NCBI RefSeq assembly: GCF_019931575.1
Contig: NZ_CP082923.1
Coordinates: 2,046,001-2,110,000 of the forward strand
DNA: 64,000 nt
Direction of reading: 5' to 3'
DNA from: Caulobacter segnis
Lineage (GTDB): Bacteria; Pseudomonadota; Alphaproteobacteria; Caulobacterales; Caulobacteraceae
Below the pieces are notes generated by a model. The model saw only the letters and a list, made by a program, of their open reading frames with translations, had not been told where the DNA came from and did not search any database. The translations under genes and the position numbers were made by a program. Of the stretch, positions 26,913 to 36,568 are shown one piece after another. Numbering within the stretch: the stretch's first letter is position 1; each line of letters starts with the position of its first letter.

Positions 26913-27965
26913 ATGACCGAAGATCCCGAAGTCCTGATCCGCGTCGAGAAGAACGTCGGCCGGATCACCCTGAACCGCCCCAAGGCCCTGCACGCCCTGA
27001 CCCTCTCGATGTGCGAGACGATGATCGGCGCGCTGCTGGACTGGCAGGAAGATCCCGAGATCTACATGGTCCTGATCGACCATGCGGGCGAGCGTGGCTT
27101 CTGCGCCGGCGGCGACATCCGCATGCTGGCCGAGAGCGGAGCCAAGGACGGGGTCGAGGCGCGCCGCTTCTTCCACACCGAGTACCAGCTGAACCACCTG
27201 CTGTTCACCTACGACACTCCGGTGGTGGCGGTGATGGACGGCGTCGTCATGGGCGGCGGCGTCGGCGTCTCGATGCCCGCCCACGTGCGGATCGCCACCG
27301 AGCGCACGACCTTCGCCATGCCCGAGACCGGCATCGGCCTCTTTCCCGACGTCGGCGGCGGCTGGTACCTGCCGCGCCTGCCCGGCAAGGCGGGGCTGTG
27401 GCTGGCCCTGACCGGCGCGCGGATCAAGGGCGCGGACTGCATGCGGCTGGGCATCGCCACCCACCATGTGGAGTTCGGCGCGATCGAGGGCCTGAAGAAG
27501 GCCATCATCGCCGACCCGCGCCGCATCGACGAGATCCTGAAGAAGTACCGCGCCGACGCCGGCAAGGCCTCGCTGCTGGGCTTCGAGCAGGACCTGAACC
27601 GTCTGTTCGTCGGGGAGAGCGTCGAGGAAATCTTCGAGTTCCTGGCTCTCGACTCCAGCGACTGGGGCAAGGCCCAGCTAGAGGTGCTGAAAACCAAGTC
27701 GCCTCAAACTCTGAAAGTCGCCTTCGAGCAGTTGAAGCGCGGCGCGGCCATGACCGACTTCGCTGACAACATGGCCATGGAATACCGGATCGGCTCGCGG
27801 GTTGTGCGCAAGCACGACTTCATCGAGGGCGTCCGGGCCGTGATCGTCGACAAGGACAACGCGCCGACGTGGGATCCGGCGACGCTGGAGGGCGTCACCG
27901 ACGCGATGCTGGACGAGATTTTCGCGCCGCTTCCGCCGGGCGAAGAATGGATGCCGCTGACGTAG
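26913..27965 (+). CDS. 3-hydroxyisobutyryl-CoA hydrolase (enoyl-CoA hydratase family)
   Basis: The 350-residue crotonase-fold protein has the oxyanion hole motif GFCAGGDIRMLAESG, the GVVMGGGVGVSMPAHVRIATE strand, and ETGIGLFPDVGGGWYLPRLPG. The last motif, with the Glu and Asp, distinguishes 3-hydroxyisobutyryl-CoA hydrolases from hydratases. The C-terminal domain (about residues 230-350) is also family-typical. It releases 3-hydroxyisobutyrate from its CoA thioester in valine breakdown. ATG 26913 gives the normal start MTEDPEVLIRVEKNVGRI. Confidence 0.94.
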   Translation: MTEDPEVLIRVEKNVGRITLNRPKALHALTLSMCETMIGALLDWQEDPEIYMVLIDHAGERGFCAGGDIRMLAESGAKDGVEARRFFHTEYQLNHLLFTYDTPVVAVMDGVVMGGGVGVSMPAHVRIATERTTFAMPETGIGLFPDVGGGWYLPRLPGKAGLWLALTGARIKGADCMRLGIATHHVEFGAIEGLKKAIIADPRRIDEILKKYRADAGKASLLGFEQDLNRLFVGESVEEIFEFLALDSSDWGKAQLEVLKTKSPQTLKVAFEQLKRGAAMTDFADNMAMEYRIGSRVVRKHDFIEGVRAVIVDKDNAPTWDPATLEGVTDAMLDEIFAPLPPGEEWMPLT

Positions 27966-28022
27966 CCGATCGCGTACGCTAACGTTATCAGAACAAGAAA
28001 ACGTCGGTTCGGAAGGATTGCC

Positions 28023-28826
28023 ATGCGTAAGCCGCTTCTTAGTCTCGTCGCCGTGCTCGGCCTCGCCGCCTGCGCCACCGAGCCGATGTTGGGGCCGCCC
28101 CCGCCGCCGCCGTCCGGCCCGGTCGCCGTCAGCATTCCGGCCAATATCGCCGCCTCCCTGAGCGACCCGTCGCGTCCGGCCGCCGACATGATCCGCGACA
28201 AGGATCGCCATCCGGGCGAGGTGCTGGCCTTCGCCGGCGTACGTCCGGGCGCGAAGGTGGCCGACCTGATTCCGGGCGGCGGCTATTTCACCCGTATCCT
28301 GTCGAAGGCGGTCGGTCCCAAGGGCCGCGTCTACGCCTACGTGCCGGACGAGCTGACCAAGCTGGCCAAGCGCGAGCCGGCGGTGAACGCCATCGCCCGC
28401 GACCCGGCCTATCCGAACGTGACGGTGATCCTGAACACGCTGCCGAACTTCGCCGCCCCGGAGAAGCTGGACCTGGTGTTCACCGCTCAAAACTATCACG
28501 ACATGCACGACAAGTTCATGGGCCCGGCGGACCTGTCGGTCGTGAACCGCCAGATCTTCAAGGCCCTGAAGCCGGGCGGCGTCTATCTGGTCATCGACCA
28601 CTCGGCTCCGGCCGGGACGGGCCTGCGACATACCGAGGACCTGCACCGCATCGACTCGGCGGTGGTGAAGTCCGAGGTCACGGCCGCGGGCTTCATCTTC
28701 GAGGGCGAGAGCAAGGTCCTGCGCGACCCGGCGGACGCCCGCACCGCCAACGTCTTCGACCCCGCGATCCGGGGGAAGACCGACCAGTTCGTCTACAAGT
28801 TCCGCAAGCCGTCGTCGGCGCGCTGA
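28023..28826 (+). CDS. lipoprotein with class I SAM-dependent methyltransferase fold
   Basis: The 267-residue product has a lipoprotein signal (MRKPLLSLVAVLGLAAC; Cys17), a Pro-rich linker (PPPPPPSGP), and a Rossmann methyltransferase domain. Motif I is VADLIPGGGYFTRIL near residue 80, followed by YAYVPDELTKLA, LDLVFTAQNYHDM and LKPGGVYLVIDHSAPAGTG. Exported methyltransferase-like proteins of this family are widespread, yet S-adenosylmethionine is cytoplasmic. The protein may therefore not be an active methyltransferase, or may use an unknown ligand. It sits inside the valine-catabolism stretch, 57 bases after the hydrolase gene. Confidence 0.88.
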   Translation: MRKPLLSLVAVLGLAACATEPMLGPPPPPPSGPVAVSIPANIAASLSDPSRPAADMIRDKDRHPGEVLAFAGVRPGAKVADLIPGGGYFTRILSKAVGPKGRVYAYVPDELTKLAKREPAVNAIARDPAYPNVTVILNTLPNFAAPEKLDLVFTAQNYHDMHDKFMGPADLSVVNRQIFKALKPGGVYLVIDHSAPAGTGLRHTEDLHRIDSAVVKSEVTAAGFIFEGESKVLRDPADARTANVFDPAIRGKTDQFVYKFRKPSSAR

Positions 28827-28857
28827 CCGGAAACGCCAGAGAATTCAACGATAAGAG

Positions 28858-28883
28858 CCGCGCCCATGAGGCGCGGTTCGCAT
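28858..28883 (+). terminator. weak intrinsic terminator-like hairpin
   Basis: A 7-base GC stem (CCGCGCC / GGCGCGG) with the loop CATGA is followed by TTCGCATTT, a poor U-tract. It may partly separate the methyltransferase-like gene from the dehydrogenase gene at 28901. Confidence 0.5.
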
Positions 28884-28900
28884 TTGCAGGGAGCTCCACA

Positions 28901-29797
28901 ATGACGCGCATCGCCTTTATCGGCCTGGGCAACATGGGCGGCGGCATGGTCGCCAACCAGGCCAAGGCCCAGCATCAGGTTCGCGCCTTCGACCTGTCGG
29001 CGGCGGCGGTCGCGCGCGCGGTGGCGGCCGGCTGCCACGCGGCGGCGTCGGTGGCCGAGGCCGTGGCCGACGCCGAGGTGGTGATCACCATGCTGCCGGC
29101 CGGCCCGCACGTCCGTTCGGTCTATGGCGAGCAGGTCTTCAAGCATGCGCCCAAGTCGGCCCTGCTGATCGACTGTTCGACGATCGACGTGGAGAGCGCC
29201 CGCGACGTGGCCAAGCAGGCGGCCGAGGCCGGCTTCCGATTCGCCGACGCGCCGGTGTCGGGCGGGGTCATGGCCGCCGAGGCCGGAACCCTGGCCTTCA
29301 TGGTCGGTTGCGACGAGGCCGACTTCGCCGCCGTCGAGGCGGCGCTGGCCCCGATGTCGCGGGTGACGATCCACGCCGGCGACCATGGGGCGGGGCAGGC
29401 GGCCAAGATCTGCAACAACATGCTGCTGGGCGTCTCGATGCTGGGGACCTGCGAGGCCTTCGCCCTGGCCGAGAAGCTGGGCCTGGCGGCCGAACGCTTC
29501 TTCGAGATCGCCAGCAAGTCGTCGGGCCAGTGCTGGTCGGTGACCTCGTACTGTCCGGTCCCGGGCGTCGGTCCCCAGACGCCGGCCGATCGCGGCTACG
29601 AGGGCGGGTTCGCCACGGCGATGATGCTGAAGGACCTGAAGCTGGCCCAGGACGCGGCCGCCAAGGCGGGCGCCGGCACGCCGATGGGCGCCCAGGCCGA
29701 GGCGCTGTACGCCCTGTTCGCCGCTAACGGCTTCGGCGGCAAGGACTTCTCGGCGGTGATCCAGTTACTTCGCGGCAAGCTGGCGGAACTGGCCTGA
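28901..29797 (+). CDS. mmsB: 3-hydroxyisobutyrate dehydrogenase
   Basis: The 298-residue enzyme has the NAD-binding N-terminus FIGLGNMGGGMVANQAKA, the substrate motif DAPVSGGVMAAEAGTLAFMV and the catalytic Lys169 in GQAAKICNNMLLGVSMLG. It oxidises 3-hydroxyisobutyrate to methylmalonate semialdehyde. The preceding hydrolase gene makes this substrate, which supports the assignment over other beta-hydroxyacid dehydrogenases. Start ATG 28901 has AGGGAG about 8 bases before it. Methylmalonate semialdehyde dehydrogenase (mmsA) is not in this window. Confidence 0.94.
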   Translation: MTRIAFIGLGNMGGGMVANQAKAQHQVRAFDLSAAAVARAVAAGCHAAASVAEAVADAEVVITMLPAGPHVRSVYGEQVFKHAPKSALLIDCSTIDVESARDVAKQAAEAGFRFADAPVSGGVMAAEAGTLAFMVGCDEADFAAVEAALAPMSRVTIHAGDHGAGQAAKICNNMLLGVSMLGTCEAFALAEKLGLAAERFFEIASKSSGQCWSVTSYCPVPGVGPQTPADRGYEGGFATAMMLKDLKLAQDAAAKAGAGTPMGAQAEALYALFAANGFGGKDFSAVIQLLRGKLAELA

Positions 29798-29975
29798 ATC
29801 GTCCAAGACCCCGCATCTGTCGAGGGCGGCGATTGGCTCCGCCTATGCGTCCAATCGCGCAATTCTATTTGCTAGGTAAACGCCCGTAGATGGACACTCA
29901 GAACGCTTGGTGCGAAAAGCCAGGCAAGGAATAAGGGGACCGTCGGACGATCGTTCGGTCGGTTTGAAGATTGCC

Positions 29976-31202
29976 ATGGACTACAAAGCCGCGTTCCGCA
30001 GCGCCGTTGACCAGATCCGCGACGAAGGCCGTTACCGGGTCTTCGCCGATCTGAAGCGCCAGCGTGGTTCCTTCCCGCGCGCCACTTGGACCCGCCAGGA
30101 CGGCTCGGAACGCGAAGTCGTGGTCTGGTGCAGCAACGACTATCTTGGCCAGGGCCAGAACCCGGTCGTGCTCGACGCCATGAAGGCCGCCGTTGACCAG
30201 CACGGCTCGGGCTCGGGCGGCACCCGCAACATCTCGGGCACCAATCACGACCACGTCCGGCTCGAACAGGAACTGGCCGACCTGCACGGCAAGGAAGCCG
30301 CGCTGCTGTTCACCTCGGGCTATGTCTCGAACGAGGCCAGCCTGTCGGTGGTCCAGAAGATCCTGCCTGGCCTGATCATCTTCTCGGACGAGCTGAACCA
30401 CGCCTCGATGATCGCCGGCATCCGCAATGGCGGCGGCCCGCGCAAGATCTTCAAGCACAACGACCTGGCTCACCTCGAGGAACTGCTGGCCGCGGCCCCG
30501 GCCGACGCGCCCAAGCTGATCGCCTTTGAAAGCGTCTATTCGATGGACGGCGACATCGCCGACCTGGCCGGCACCATCGCCCTGGCCAAGAAGTACGGCG
30601 CCATGACCTACCTGGACGAGGTCCACGCGGTCGGCATGTACGGCCCGCGCGGCGGCGGCGTCGCCGAGCGCGAAGGCCTGATGGGCGAGATCGACATCAT
30701 CGAAGGCACGCTGGGCAAGGCGTTCGGCGTCATGGGCGGCTACATCACCGGCGACGCCGAGGTGATCGACGCCATCCGTCTGATGGCCGCCGGCTTCATC
30801 TTCACGACCTCTCTTCCGCCCGCCTTGACGGCGGGGGCTTTGGCCAGCGTCCGCTGGCTGAAGCAGCATCCGGAAGTGCGCGAGATCCACCAGGAGCGCG
30901 CCGCGACCCTGAAGGCCATGTTCCGCGCCGCCGGCCTGCCGGTGATGGACAGCGCCAGCCACATCGTTCCGGTGCTGGTCGGCGATCCGGTCCACTGCAA
31001 GATGATCAGCGACATGCTGCTGGCCGATCACGGCGTCTATGTGCAGCCGATCAACTATCCGACCGTGCCGCGCGGCACCGAGCGCCTGCGCTTCACGCCC
31101 ACGCCGTTCCATACCGACGAGATGATGCGCAAGCTGGTTTCGGCCATGGAAAAGCTGTGGGCCCACTGCAACGTCGCCCGCATGGGCGGTCACGCCGCTT
31201 AG
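29976..31202 (+). CDS. hemA: 5-aminolevulinate synthase
   Basis: The 408-residue PLP enzyme joins glycine and succinyl-CoA to 5-aminolevulinate, the first step of heme synthesis in alphaproteobacteria. Motifs are [16 protein letters not shown], the glycine-rich [32 protein letters not shown] and the PLP lysine Lys248 in [14 protein letters not shown], the same number as in Rhodobacter. ATG 29976 gives the normal family start [32 protein letters not shown] element at about 29870-29880 resembles the Caulobacter -10 consensus. A strong hairpin follows the gene. Confidence 0.97.
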   Translation: MDYKAAFRSAVDQIRDEGRYRVFADLKRQRGSFPRATWTRQDGSEREVVVWCSNDYLGQGQNPVVLDAMKAAVDQHGSGSGGTRNISGTNHDHVRLEQELADLHGKEAALLFTSGYVSNEASLSVVQKILPGLIIFSDELNHASMIAGIRNGGGPRKIFKHNDLAHLEELLAAAPADAPKLIAFESVYSMDGDIADLAGTIALAKKYGAMTYLDEVHAVGMYGPRGGGVAEREGLMGEIDIIEGTLGKAFGVMGGYITGDAEVIDAIRLMAAGFIFTTSLPPALTAGALASVRWLKQHPEVREIHQERAATLKAMFRAAGLPVMDSASHIVPVLVGDPVHCKMISDMLLADHGVYVQPINYPTVPRGTERLRFTPTPFHTDEMMRKLVSAMEKLWAHCNVARMGGHAA

Positions 31203-31241
31203 AGCCTGTCGGTTTCGCTCCGAAACGGATAAACAGGCTCT
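31200..31241 (+). terminator. hairpin terminator after hemA
   Basis: Outer arms TAGAGCCTGT / ACAGGCTCTA (10 bases) enclose inner arms GTTTCG / CGAAAC with a CTC loop. A TTTTT run follows at 31251-31255. Confidence 0.7.
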
Positions 31242-31320
31242 ATCTCGACATTTTTGACCGTGGCGTCCGCCACGTTCAGAGGACAAGCCGCACTTCAGCT
31301 TCGATCGAACCGAACATCGT

Positions 31321-31355
31321 CGAAACGAAAAACGCCGCCGGAGTCCGGCGGCGTT
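31321..31355 (-). terminator. intrinsic terminator of the mucR gene
   Basis: An 11-base stem (AACGCCGCCGG / CCGGCGGCGTT) with a 3-base loop is followed on the minus strand by TTTCGTTTC. It lies 38 bases beyond the mucR stop codon. Confidence 0.85.
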
Positions 31356-31392
31356 CGCGTGCCCAAAAGGCAAAAGAGCAGGCTGGACGCGG

Positions 31393-31836
31393 TCAGCTGC
31401 CGCGTCGCACGCCCTTGCCCAGGCCGATCTTCTTGGCGAAGTCCGAGCGTCGGGCCGCATAGGCCGGGGCCACCATCGGATAGTCCGGCGGCAGGCTCCA
31501 TTTGCGGCGGTATTCCTCGGGGCTCATGTCGTAGTGCGAGCGCAGATAGCGCTTGAGCATCTTCAGTTTCTTCCCGTCCTCGAGGCAGACGATGAAGTCG
31601 TGCTGCACCGAGCGGCCCACGGGCACCGCCGGCTTGGCCTTCTCGGCCGGGCGAGGCGCCTCGCCACCGTTGTTGAGCGAGGTCAGAGCCTCGTGAACCG
31701 TGCGGATAAGCTCCGGAATGGCCGTCTGGGAGACTGTATTCTGGCCGACATAGGCCGCTACGATCTCGGCGCTGAGCCCCAGGATGTCGACGCCATCGTC
31801 GTTCGTCGTTTCCGTGCCGCCGCCCTGAGACGCCAT
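31393..31836 (-). CDS. MucR/Ros-family transcriptional regulator
   Basis: The 147-residue protein has an acidic N-terminal half (oligomerisation region, LSAEIVAAYVGQNTV) and a C-terminal Ros/MucR zinc-finger domain: CLEDGKKLKMLKRYLRSHYD, then MSPEEYRRKWSLPPDYPMVA. The domain recognises AT-rich DNA. In Caulobacter, MucR proteins repress late cell-cycle genes with SciP; which of the paralogues this is cannot be told. ATG 31836 gives the usual length; codons upstream continue in frame but encode an unlike tail. It is divergent from glyA with 164 bases between. Confidence 0.93.
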   Translation of the reverse strand: MASQGGGTETTNDDGVDILGLSAEIVAAYVGQNTVSQTAIPELIRTVHEALTSLNNGGEAPRPAEKAKPAVPVGRSVQHDFIVCLEDGKKLKMLKRYLRSHYDMSPEEYRRKWSLPPDYPMVAPAYAARRSDFAKKIGLGKGVRRGS

Positions 31837-32000
31837 GAGATACCCCACTACCGTTGCTGCTGTTGTTATGTCGCAGGGGGTGAGAGCCGCCCTGCGCGAC
31901 TGCAACGCACAGCTCGACAAGTGGTTCCGAGATTGATCGCCGCGCCTATCCCGTTAAAGAGGGCGCCTCTGCTGACTCCCCGTAACGCCTGGAGAGCGTC

Positions 32001-33287
32001 ATGACCCAAGCCAATACCAGCGCCTTTTTCGGCGCGGACCTCGCCACCGCGGACGCAGACATCTTCGACCGCATCGGTCGGGAGCTGGATCGTCAGCAGA
32101 ACCAGATCGAGCTGATCGCCTCGGAGAACATCGTCTCCAAGGCCGTCCTGCAAGCCCAGGGCTCGATCCTGACCAACAAGTACGCCGAGGGTTATCCCGG
32201 CAAGCGCTATTACGGCGGCTGCGAATATGTCGACGAGATCGAGACGATCGCGATCGAGCGCGCCAAGCAGCTGTTCGGGGCCGGCTTCGCCAACGTTCAG
32301 CCGCACTCGGGCTCTCAGGCCAACCAGTCGGTGTTCATGGCCCTGCTGCAGCCGGGCGACACCTTCCTGGGCATGGACCTGGCCGCCGGCGGCCACCTGA
32401 CCCACGGTTCGCCCGCCAACCAGTCGGGCAAGTGGTTCAAGCCGATCTCGTACACCGTGCGCCAGCAGGACCAGCTGATCGACTATGACGGCGTGGCCGA
32501 GATCGCCCAGCGCGAGAAGCCCAAGCTGATCATCGCCGGCGGCAGCGCCTACAGCCGCGAGATCGACTTCGCTCGCTTCCGCGAGATCGCCGACTCGATC
32601 GGCGCCTATCTGATGGTCGACATGGCCCACTTCGCGGGCCTGGTGGCCGGCGGCGTGTTCCCGAACCCGGTCCCGCACGCCCACGTCGTCACCACCACCA
32701 CCCACAAGACCCTGCGCGGTCCGCGTGGCGGCATGGTGCTGACCAACGACGAGGCGATCATCAAGAAGGTCAATTCGGCCGTCTTCCCGGGCCTGCAGGG
32801 CGGTCCGCTGGAGCACGTCATCGCCGCCAAGGCCGTGGCCTTCGGTGAGGCGCTGCAGCCGTCGTTCAAGGACTACGCCAAGCAGATCATCGCCAACGCC
32901 AAGGCGCTGTCGGAAGCCCTGGCCAAGTCGGGCGTCAACATCGTCTCGGGCGGCACCGACAGCCACCTGATGCTGGTCGACCTGCGTCCCAAGGGCGTGA
33001 CGGGCCGCGACGCCGAGCACAGCCTCGAGCGCGCCCACATGACCTGCAACAAGAACGGCGTGCCGTTCGACACCGCGCCGTTCACGATCACCTCGGGCAT
33101 CCGCCTGGGCACGCCGGCCGGCACGACGCGCGGCTTCAAGGAAGCCGAGTTCACCCGCGTGGGCGAGCTGATCGGCGAAGTGGTCAACGGCCTGGCCGCC
33201 AACGGCCCCGAAGGCAACGCGGCCGTCGAGGCCAAGGTGCGCGAGGAAGTGCTGGCCTTGACGGCTCGCTTCCCGATCTACAACTAA
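32001..33287 (+). CDS. glyA: serine hydroxymethyltransferase
   Basis: The 428-residue PLP enzyme converts serine and tetrahydrofolate to glycine and 5,10-methylene-tetrahydrofolate. It has the start [19 protein letters not shown], the [20 protein letters not shown] block, HLTHGS, and the PLP lysine Lys236 in [14 protein letters not shown]. The length is normal. The gene has its own start region after mucR. nrdR follows 32 bases later, so a glyA-nrdR-ribH-nusB-thiL transcript is likely. Confidence 0.98.
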   Translation: MTQANTSAFFGADLATADADIFDRIGRELDRQQNQIELIASENIVSKAVLQAQGSILTNKYAEGYPGKRYYGGCEYVDEIETIAIERAKQLFGAGFANVQPHSGSQANQSVFMALLQPGDTFLGMDLAAGGHLTHGSPANQSGKWFKPISYTVRQQDQLIDYDGVAEIAQREKPKLIIAGGSAYSREIDFARFREIADSIGAYLMVDMAHFAGLVAGGVFPNPVPHAHVVTTTTHKTLRGPRGGMVLTNDEAIIKKVNSAVFPGLQGGPLEHVIAAKAVAFGEALQPSFKDYAKQIIANAKALSEALAKSGVNIVSGGTDSHLMLVDLRPKGVTGRDAEHSLERAHMTCNKNGVPFDTAPFTITSGIRLGTPAGTTRGFKEAEFTRVGELIGEVVNGLAANGPEGNAAVEAKVREEVLALTARFPIYN

Positions 33288-33319
33288 TTGAGTTCAGGCG
33301 CCGCGGGAGGGGCCACATC

Positions 33320-33793
33320 ATGCGCTGCCCCTTCTGCGGACACGCCGAAAGCCAGGTCAAGGACAGCCGCCCGTCGGAAGACGGTGCGGCCATTCGTCGC
33401 CGCCGGATGTGCCCGGAGTGCGGCGGTCGCTTCACCACCTTCGAACGGGTCCAGTTGCGCGAGCTGATCATCCTGAAGCGGTCGGGCCGGCGTTCGCCGT
33501 TCGACCGCGACAAGCTGGTCCGCTCGATCGCCCTGGCCACCCAGAAGCGCCCGGTCGAGGCTGAGCGCGTCGAGCGGATGATCAACGGCATCGTCCGGCA
33601 GCTGGAAAGCATGGGCGAAACCGAGCTTCCGTCCTCGACGGTGGGTGAAATGGTCATGAAGGCGTTGAAATCGCTCGATGACGTGGCCTATGTCCGCTAC
33701 GCCTCGGTCTATCGGGATTTCAAGGAAACGAGCGACTTCGCGAAGTTCCTGGGCGAAGAAGGCCTGAGCGACAGCGGCGAAGACGAGCTATAG
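33320..33793 (+). CDS. nrdR: transcriptional repressor of ribonucleotide reductase genes
   Basis: The 157-residue NrdR protein begins with the four-cysteine zinc ribbon ([11 protein letters not shown], then [15 protein letters not shown]) that binds NrdR boxes. An ATP-cone domain follows from about residue 46 ([20 protein letters not shown]), which senses ATP/dATP. It represses nrd genes when dATP is high. The position after glyA is common in alphaproteobacteria. The repressed nrd operons are not in the window. Confidence 0.97.
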   Translation: MRCPFCGHAESQVKDSRPSEDGAAIRRRRMCPECGGRFTTFERVQLRELIILKRSGRRSPFDRDKLVRSIALATQKRPVEAERVERMINGIVRQLESMGETELPSSTVGEMVMKALKSLDDVAYVRYASVYRDFKETSDFAKFLGEEGLSDSGEDEL

Positions 33794-33857
33794 TTCGTTA
33801 ATCCCTGATGTGTGCTTTTGGTTACGCGGCGAGCGTGGCCGTGGAGATTCGAGCTAG

Positions 33858-34322
33858 ATGGTAGACGACAACATCCGCCTGCTGATCGTGGAGGGCCGAA
33901 ACCATTCGGGCATCTCCGACGAACTGCTGCGCGGAGCCGCCCAGGCGATCGAGGCCCAGGGCGCCGAATACGACGTGATCACGGTCTCCAGCGCGCTGCA
34001 GATTCCGACCGCCATCGCCCTGGCCGAGGAGGCCGGCCACAAGCCGGTGGGCGTGCGCTACGACGGCTACGTCGCCCTCGGCGTGGTCATTCGCGGCGAA
34101 ACCTATCATTTCGAGTTGGTCGCCCACGAGACCGCGCGCGGCCTGCAGGACCTGGGCGTCGGCAAGCGCCTGCCGATCGGCTTCGGCGTGCTGGCCGTCG
34201 ACGACGAGGCGCAGGCCTGGACCCGCGCCAAGGTCAACGAAGGCGATCGCGGCGGCGCGGCCGCCAAGGCGTGCCTGGAAACCATCGCTCTGAAGCGTCA
34301 ATTGTTGGGACAGGGCCGATGA
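33858..34322 (+). CDS. ribH: 6,7-dimethyl-8-ribityllumazine synthase
   Basis: The 154-residue enzyme forms the riboflavin precursor ribityllumazine from a pyrimidine and 3,4-dihydroxy-2-butanone 4-phosphate. The catalytic His lies in [20 protein letters not shown], and [17 protein letters not shown] and [15 protein letters not shown] are family segments. Its stop overlaps the nusB start (ATGA). No ribD, ribE or ribBA gene accompanies it, so the rest of the pathway must be elsewhere; it may be one of two ribH paralogues. Confidence 0.96.
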   Translation: MVDDNIRLLIVEGRNHSGISDELLRGAAQAIEAQGAEYDVITVSSALQIPTAIALAEEAGHKPVGVRYDGYVALGVVIRGETYHFELVAHETARGLQDLGVGKRLPIGFGVLAVDDEAQAWTRAKVNEGDRGGAAAKACLETIALKRQLLGQGR

Positions 34323-34768
34323 GCGGCAACCGCATTCAACCGCGTTCGGTGGCGCGTCTCGCCGCCGTGCAGGCCCTCTACCAGATGGAGGTCTCGGGCG
34401 CGGGCGTCGATTCCGTTATCCGCGAGTTCTCCGAGCACCGCTTTGACCGCGACGTCGAAGGCGAGCAGCTGGCGGCGGCCGACGAAACCTTCTTCGCGGA
34501 ACTGGCCAAGGGCGTGGTGACCAACCAGGCCAAGGTTGACCAGGGCATCGTCAAGCGCCTGGCCTCGGGCTGGCGCCTGGAGCGCCTGGACGCCACGGCC
34601 CGCGCCGTGCTGCGCGCTGGGGCCTTCGAGTTGATGTATCGGTCGGACGTTCCGACCGAGGTCGTCATCAACGAATATGTCGAGATCGCTAAATCCTTTT
34701 TTGAAGGTCCTGAGTCAGGCTTCATCAATGGCGCCCTCGACGCGATCGCCCGTGATGCACGAGACTGA
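34319..34768 (+). CDS. nusB: transcription antitermination protein NusB
   Basis: The 149-residue all-helical protein has the usual NusB layout: [20 protein letters not shown] at the start, then [20 protein letters not shown] and [16 protein letters not shown]. With NusE (S10) it binds boxA RNA and supports rRNA antitermination. The ATG overlaps the ribH stop by 4 bases, and the 3' end overlaps thiL by 14 bases, so the three genes are tightly coupled. Confidence 0.97.
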   Translation: MSGNRIQPRSVARLAAVQALYQMEVSGAGVDSVIREFSEHRFDRDVEGEQLAAADETFFAELAKGVVTNQAKVDQGIVKRLASGWRLERLDATARAVLRAGAFELMYRSDVPTEVVINEYVEIAKSFFEGPESGFINGALDAIARDARD

Positions 34769-35786
34769 CGAAGACGACTGGTTCGCTGAAGACGACGCTC
34801 CGCCGACGGCGGTAGCGCCCGCGACGGAATTCGACCATATCGCGCGCCTTCTGCGCCCGCTGACGCGTGGCGATCCGGCGGCGCTCGACCTGCTGGACGA
34901 CGCGGCGGTTCTGCCCTCGCGCCCGGGCTACGATCTGGTCGTCACCAAGGACGCCATGGTCGCCGGCGTGCATTTCCTGGCCGACGAGGCGCTGGACGTC
35001 GTCGCTCGCAAGCTGCTGCGCACCAATCTCTCGGATCTGGCCGCCAAGGCCGCCGAACCGTACGGCTACTTCCTGGCCGTCGGCTGGCCCTCGGGTTCGG
35101 ACGTCGCCTCGCGCGAGACGTTCGCGCGCGGCCTGGCCGAGGACGGGGCGGCCTTCGACATTTCCCTGCTGGGCGGCGACACCGTCACCACCTCGGGGCC
35201 GCTGGTGGTTTCCGCGACCTTCCTGGGCTGGGTTCCGCAAGGCGGGGCGATCCTGCGTCGCGGCGCCAAGCCTGGCGACCGGCTGATGGTCTCCGGCACG
35301 ATCGGCGACGGCTGGCTGGGCCTGCTGGCCCAGTGGGGCGAGGTGGCCGACGCCGACGGCTCGATGCTGCGCCGCTATCGCCAGCCCGAGCCGCGCGTGA
35401 CCCTGCGCGAGGCCATGCGCGTCCACGCCAAGGCCGCCGCCGACGTTTCCGACGGCCTGTTGGCCGACAGCTCCCACATCGCCAAGGCCAGCGGCTGCCG
35501 CGTGCGCGTCGACCTGGAGCGCCTGCCGCTGTCGCCCGGCGGTCAGGCCTGGCTGGACCAGCAGCCCGAGCAGGTCGAGGGGCGCATCTCCCTGGCCTCG
35601 GGCGGCGACGACTACGAGATCGTCTGCGCCGTCGACCCCAGCGAGGCCTGGAACTTCCGCGTCGCCGCCGCCGCCGCGGGCGTGAAGGTCAGCGAGATCG
35701 GCGAGTTCGTGGAAGGCGAGGGGGTCTCAGCCTACTACAAGGGCCGCGACGTTACGCCCTCGCGCCTGGGCTGGCTGCACGGCTGA
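34755..35786 (+). CDS. thiL: thiamine-monophosphate kinase
   Basis: The 343-residue ThiL phosphorylates thiamine monophosphate to the active cofactor thiamine pyrophosphate. The PurM-like fold has [26 protein letters not shown] (ATP/metal binding), [20 protein letters not shown], and [20 protein letters not shown]. The [16 protein letters not shown] and [10 protein letters not shown] motifs complete the metal site. ATG 34755 lies within the nusB end and starts [10 protein letters not shown], an acidic tail before the conserved [12 protein letters not shown]. Confidence 0.97.
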   Translation: MHETDEDDWFAEDDAPPTAVAPATEFDHIARLLRPLTRGDPAALDLLDDAAVLPSRPGYDLVVTKDAMVAGVHFLADEALDVVARKLLRTNLSDLAAKAAEPYGYFLAVGWPSGSDVASRETFARGLAEDGAAFDISLLGGDTVTTSGPLVVSATFLGWVPQGGAILRRGAKPGDRLMVSGTIGDGWLGLLAQWGEVADADGSMLRRYRQPEPRVTLREAMRVHAKAAADVSDGLLADSSHIAKASGCRVRVDLERLPLSPGGQAWLDQQPEQVEGRISLASGGDDYEIVCAVDPSEAWNFRVAAAAAGVKVSEIGEFVEGEGVSAYYKGRDVTPSRLGWLHG

Positions 35787-35830
35787 CGGATTAGGCCAAT
35801 CGCAAGGCCTCTCGGTTATGGAAGGCTTCC

Positions 35831-36322
35831 ATGACCGCTCTTCGCACGCCCTCGCGCCGCTTCCTGCTCGCCGCCGCCCTGACCCTGGCGGCCGGTCCCG
35901 CCCTGGCCAACGCCAAGAAGGAGAAGAAGGAAGGCGAGGGGCAGGCGCTGGATCCCACCTACAAGCTGGGCTCCATGACGATCCCGATCATCTACAACGG
36001 CCGGATCGTCAACTACGTCTTCGTGGCCATGACCTTGAAGTTGAGCCTGGGCACCGAGGTCGAGTCCTTCAAGGACAAGGAGCCCGAGCTGCGCGACGCG
36101 ATCGTCCGGGCCGCCTACAAGACTCCCTTCACGCGGAAGGACACCTGGAAGGAAGTCGACGGCCCACGCCTGACCAGTTTCGTCATGGGCCAGTGCGCCG
36201 CCCTGTTCGGCAAGGGCAAGGTCGCCTCGGTGGAGATCGTCAAGCAGATCCCTCGCCAGCAGCTGATGCCGCCCAAGCCGAGCGCGGCCGAGCCGGCCGA
36301 CTCGGGGCCTTTGAACCCCTGA
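35831..36322 (+). CDS. exported hypothetical protein with FliL-like C-terminal region
   Basis: The 163-residue protein has a signal peptide (residues 1-26, RRFLLAAALTLAAGPALA) and then a Lys/Glu-rich linker. The folded part contains SMTIPIIYNGRIVNYVFVAMTLKLS and ELRDAIVRAAYKTPF. This pattern of a short beta strand pair and a helix resembles the periplasmic domain of FliL-like proteins, but I am not sure. No partner gene is nearby. It lies 44 bases after thiL and may be transcribed with it. Confidence 0.75.
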   Translation: MTALRTPSRRFLLAAALTLAAGPALANAKKEKKEGEGQALDPTYKLGSMTIPIIYNGRIVNYVFVAMTLKLSLGTEVESFKDKEPELRDAIVRAAYKTPFTRKDTWKEVDGPRLTSFVMGQCAALFGKGKVASVEIVKQIPRQQLMPPKPSAAEPADSGPLNP

Positions 36323-36568
36323 TTCCGCCCGGATAGCCAAGCTTTGCCCCGGCAAAGGCTTGCGCCGACACGGGTTGCGCGCCCCCCGGCCATCTGACAG
36401 TCTCTTTCGGATGACGCTGTTCAGCGTCATTTCCAGGGAGCATGTCGAGGGGGTACGAGGCCAAAAGGCCCGCCCGTCGATCCGGGCGATGGTTTGACCT
36501 GCGTCATTCCGCCGCCGACGGGACCGGCGTCCCCTCGTGATTTGAAGCGCGAAGGGGCGAAGAACCTA
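36323..36568. other. 246-base intergenic region upstream of hppA
   Basis: It contains a palindrome ATGACGCTG-TT-CAGCGTCAT at 36411-36430 (9-base arms). That may be an operator or the end-hairpin of the preceding gene. A candidate hairpin AGGCC-AAA-AGGCC follows. No open frame with coding character fits. Confidence 0.45.
36411..36430. promoter_or_regulatory. palindrome upstream of hppA
   Basis: A 9-base inverted repeat ATGACGCTG / CAGCGTCAT with 2 central bases, about 139 bases before the hppA ATG. The function is unassigned. Confidence 0.35.
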
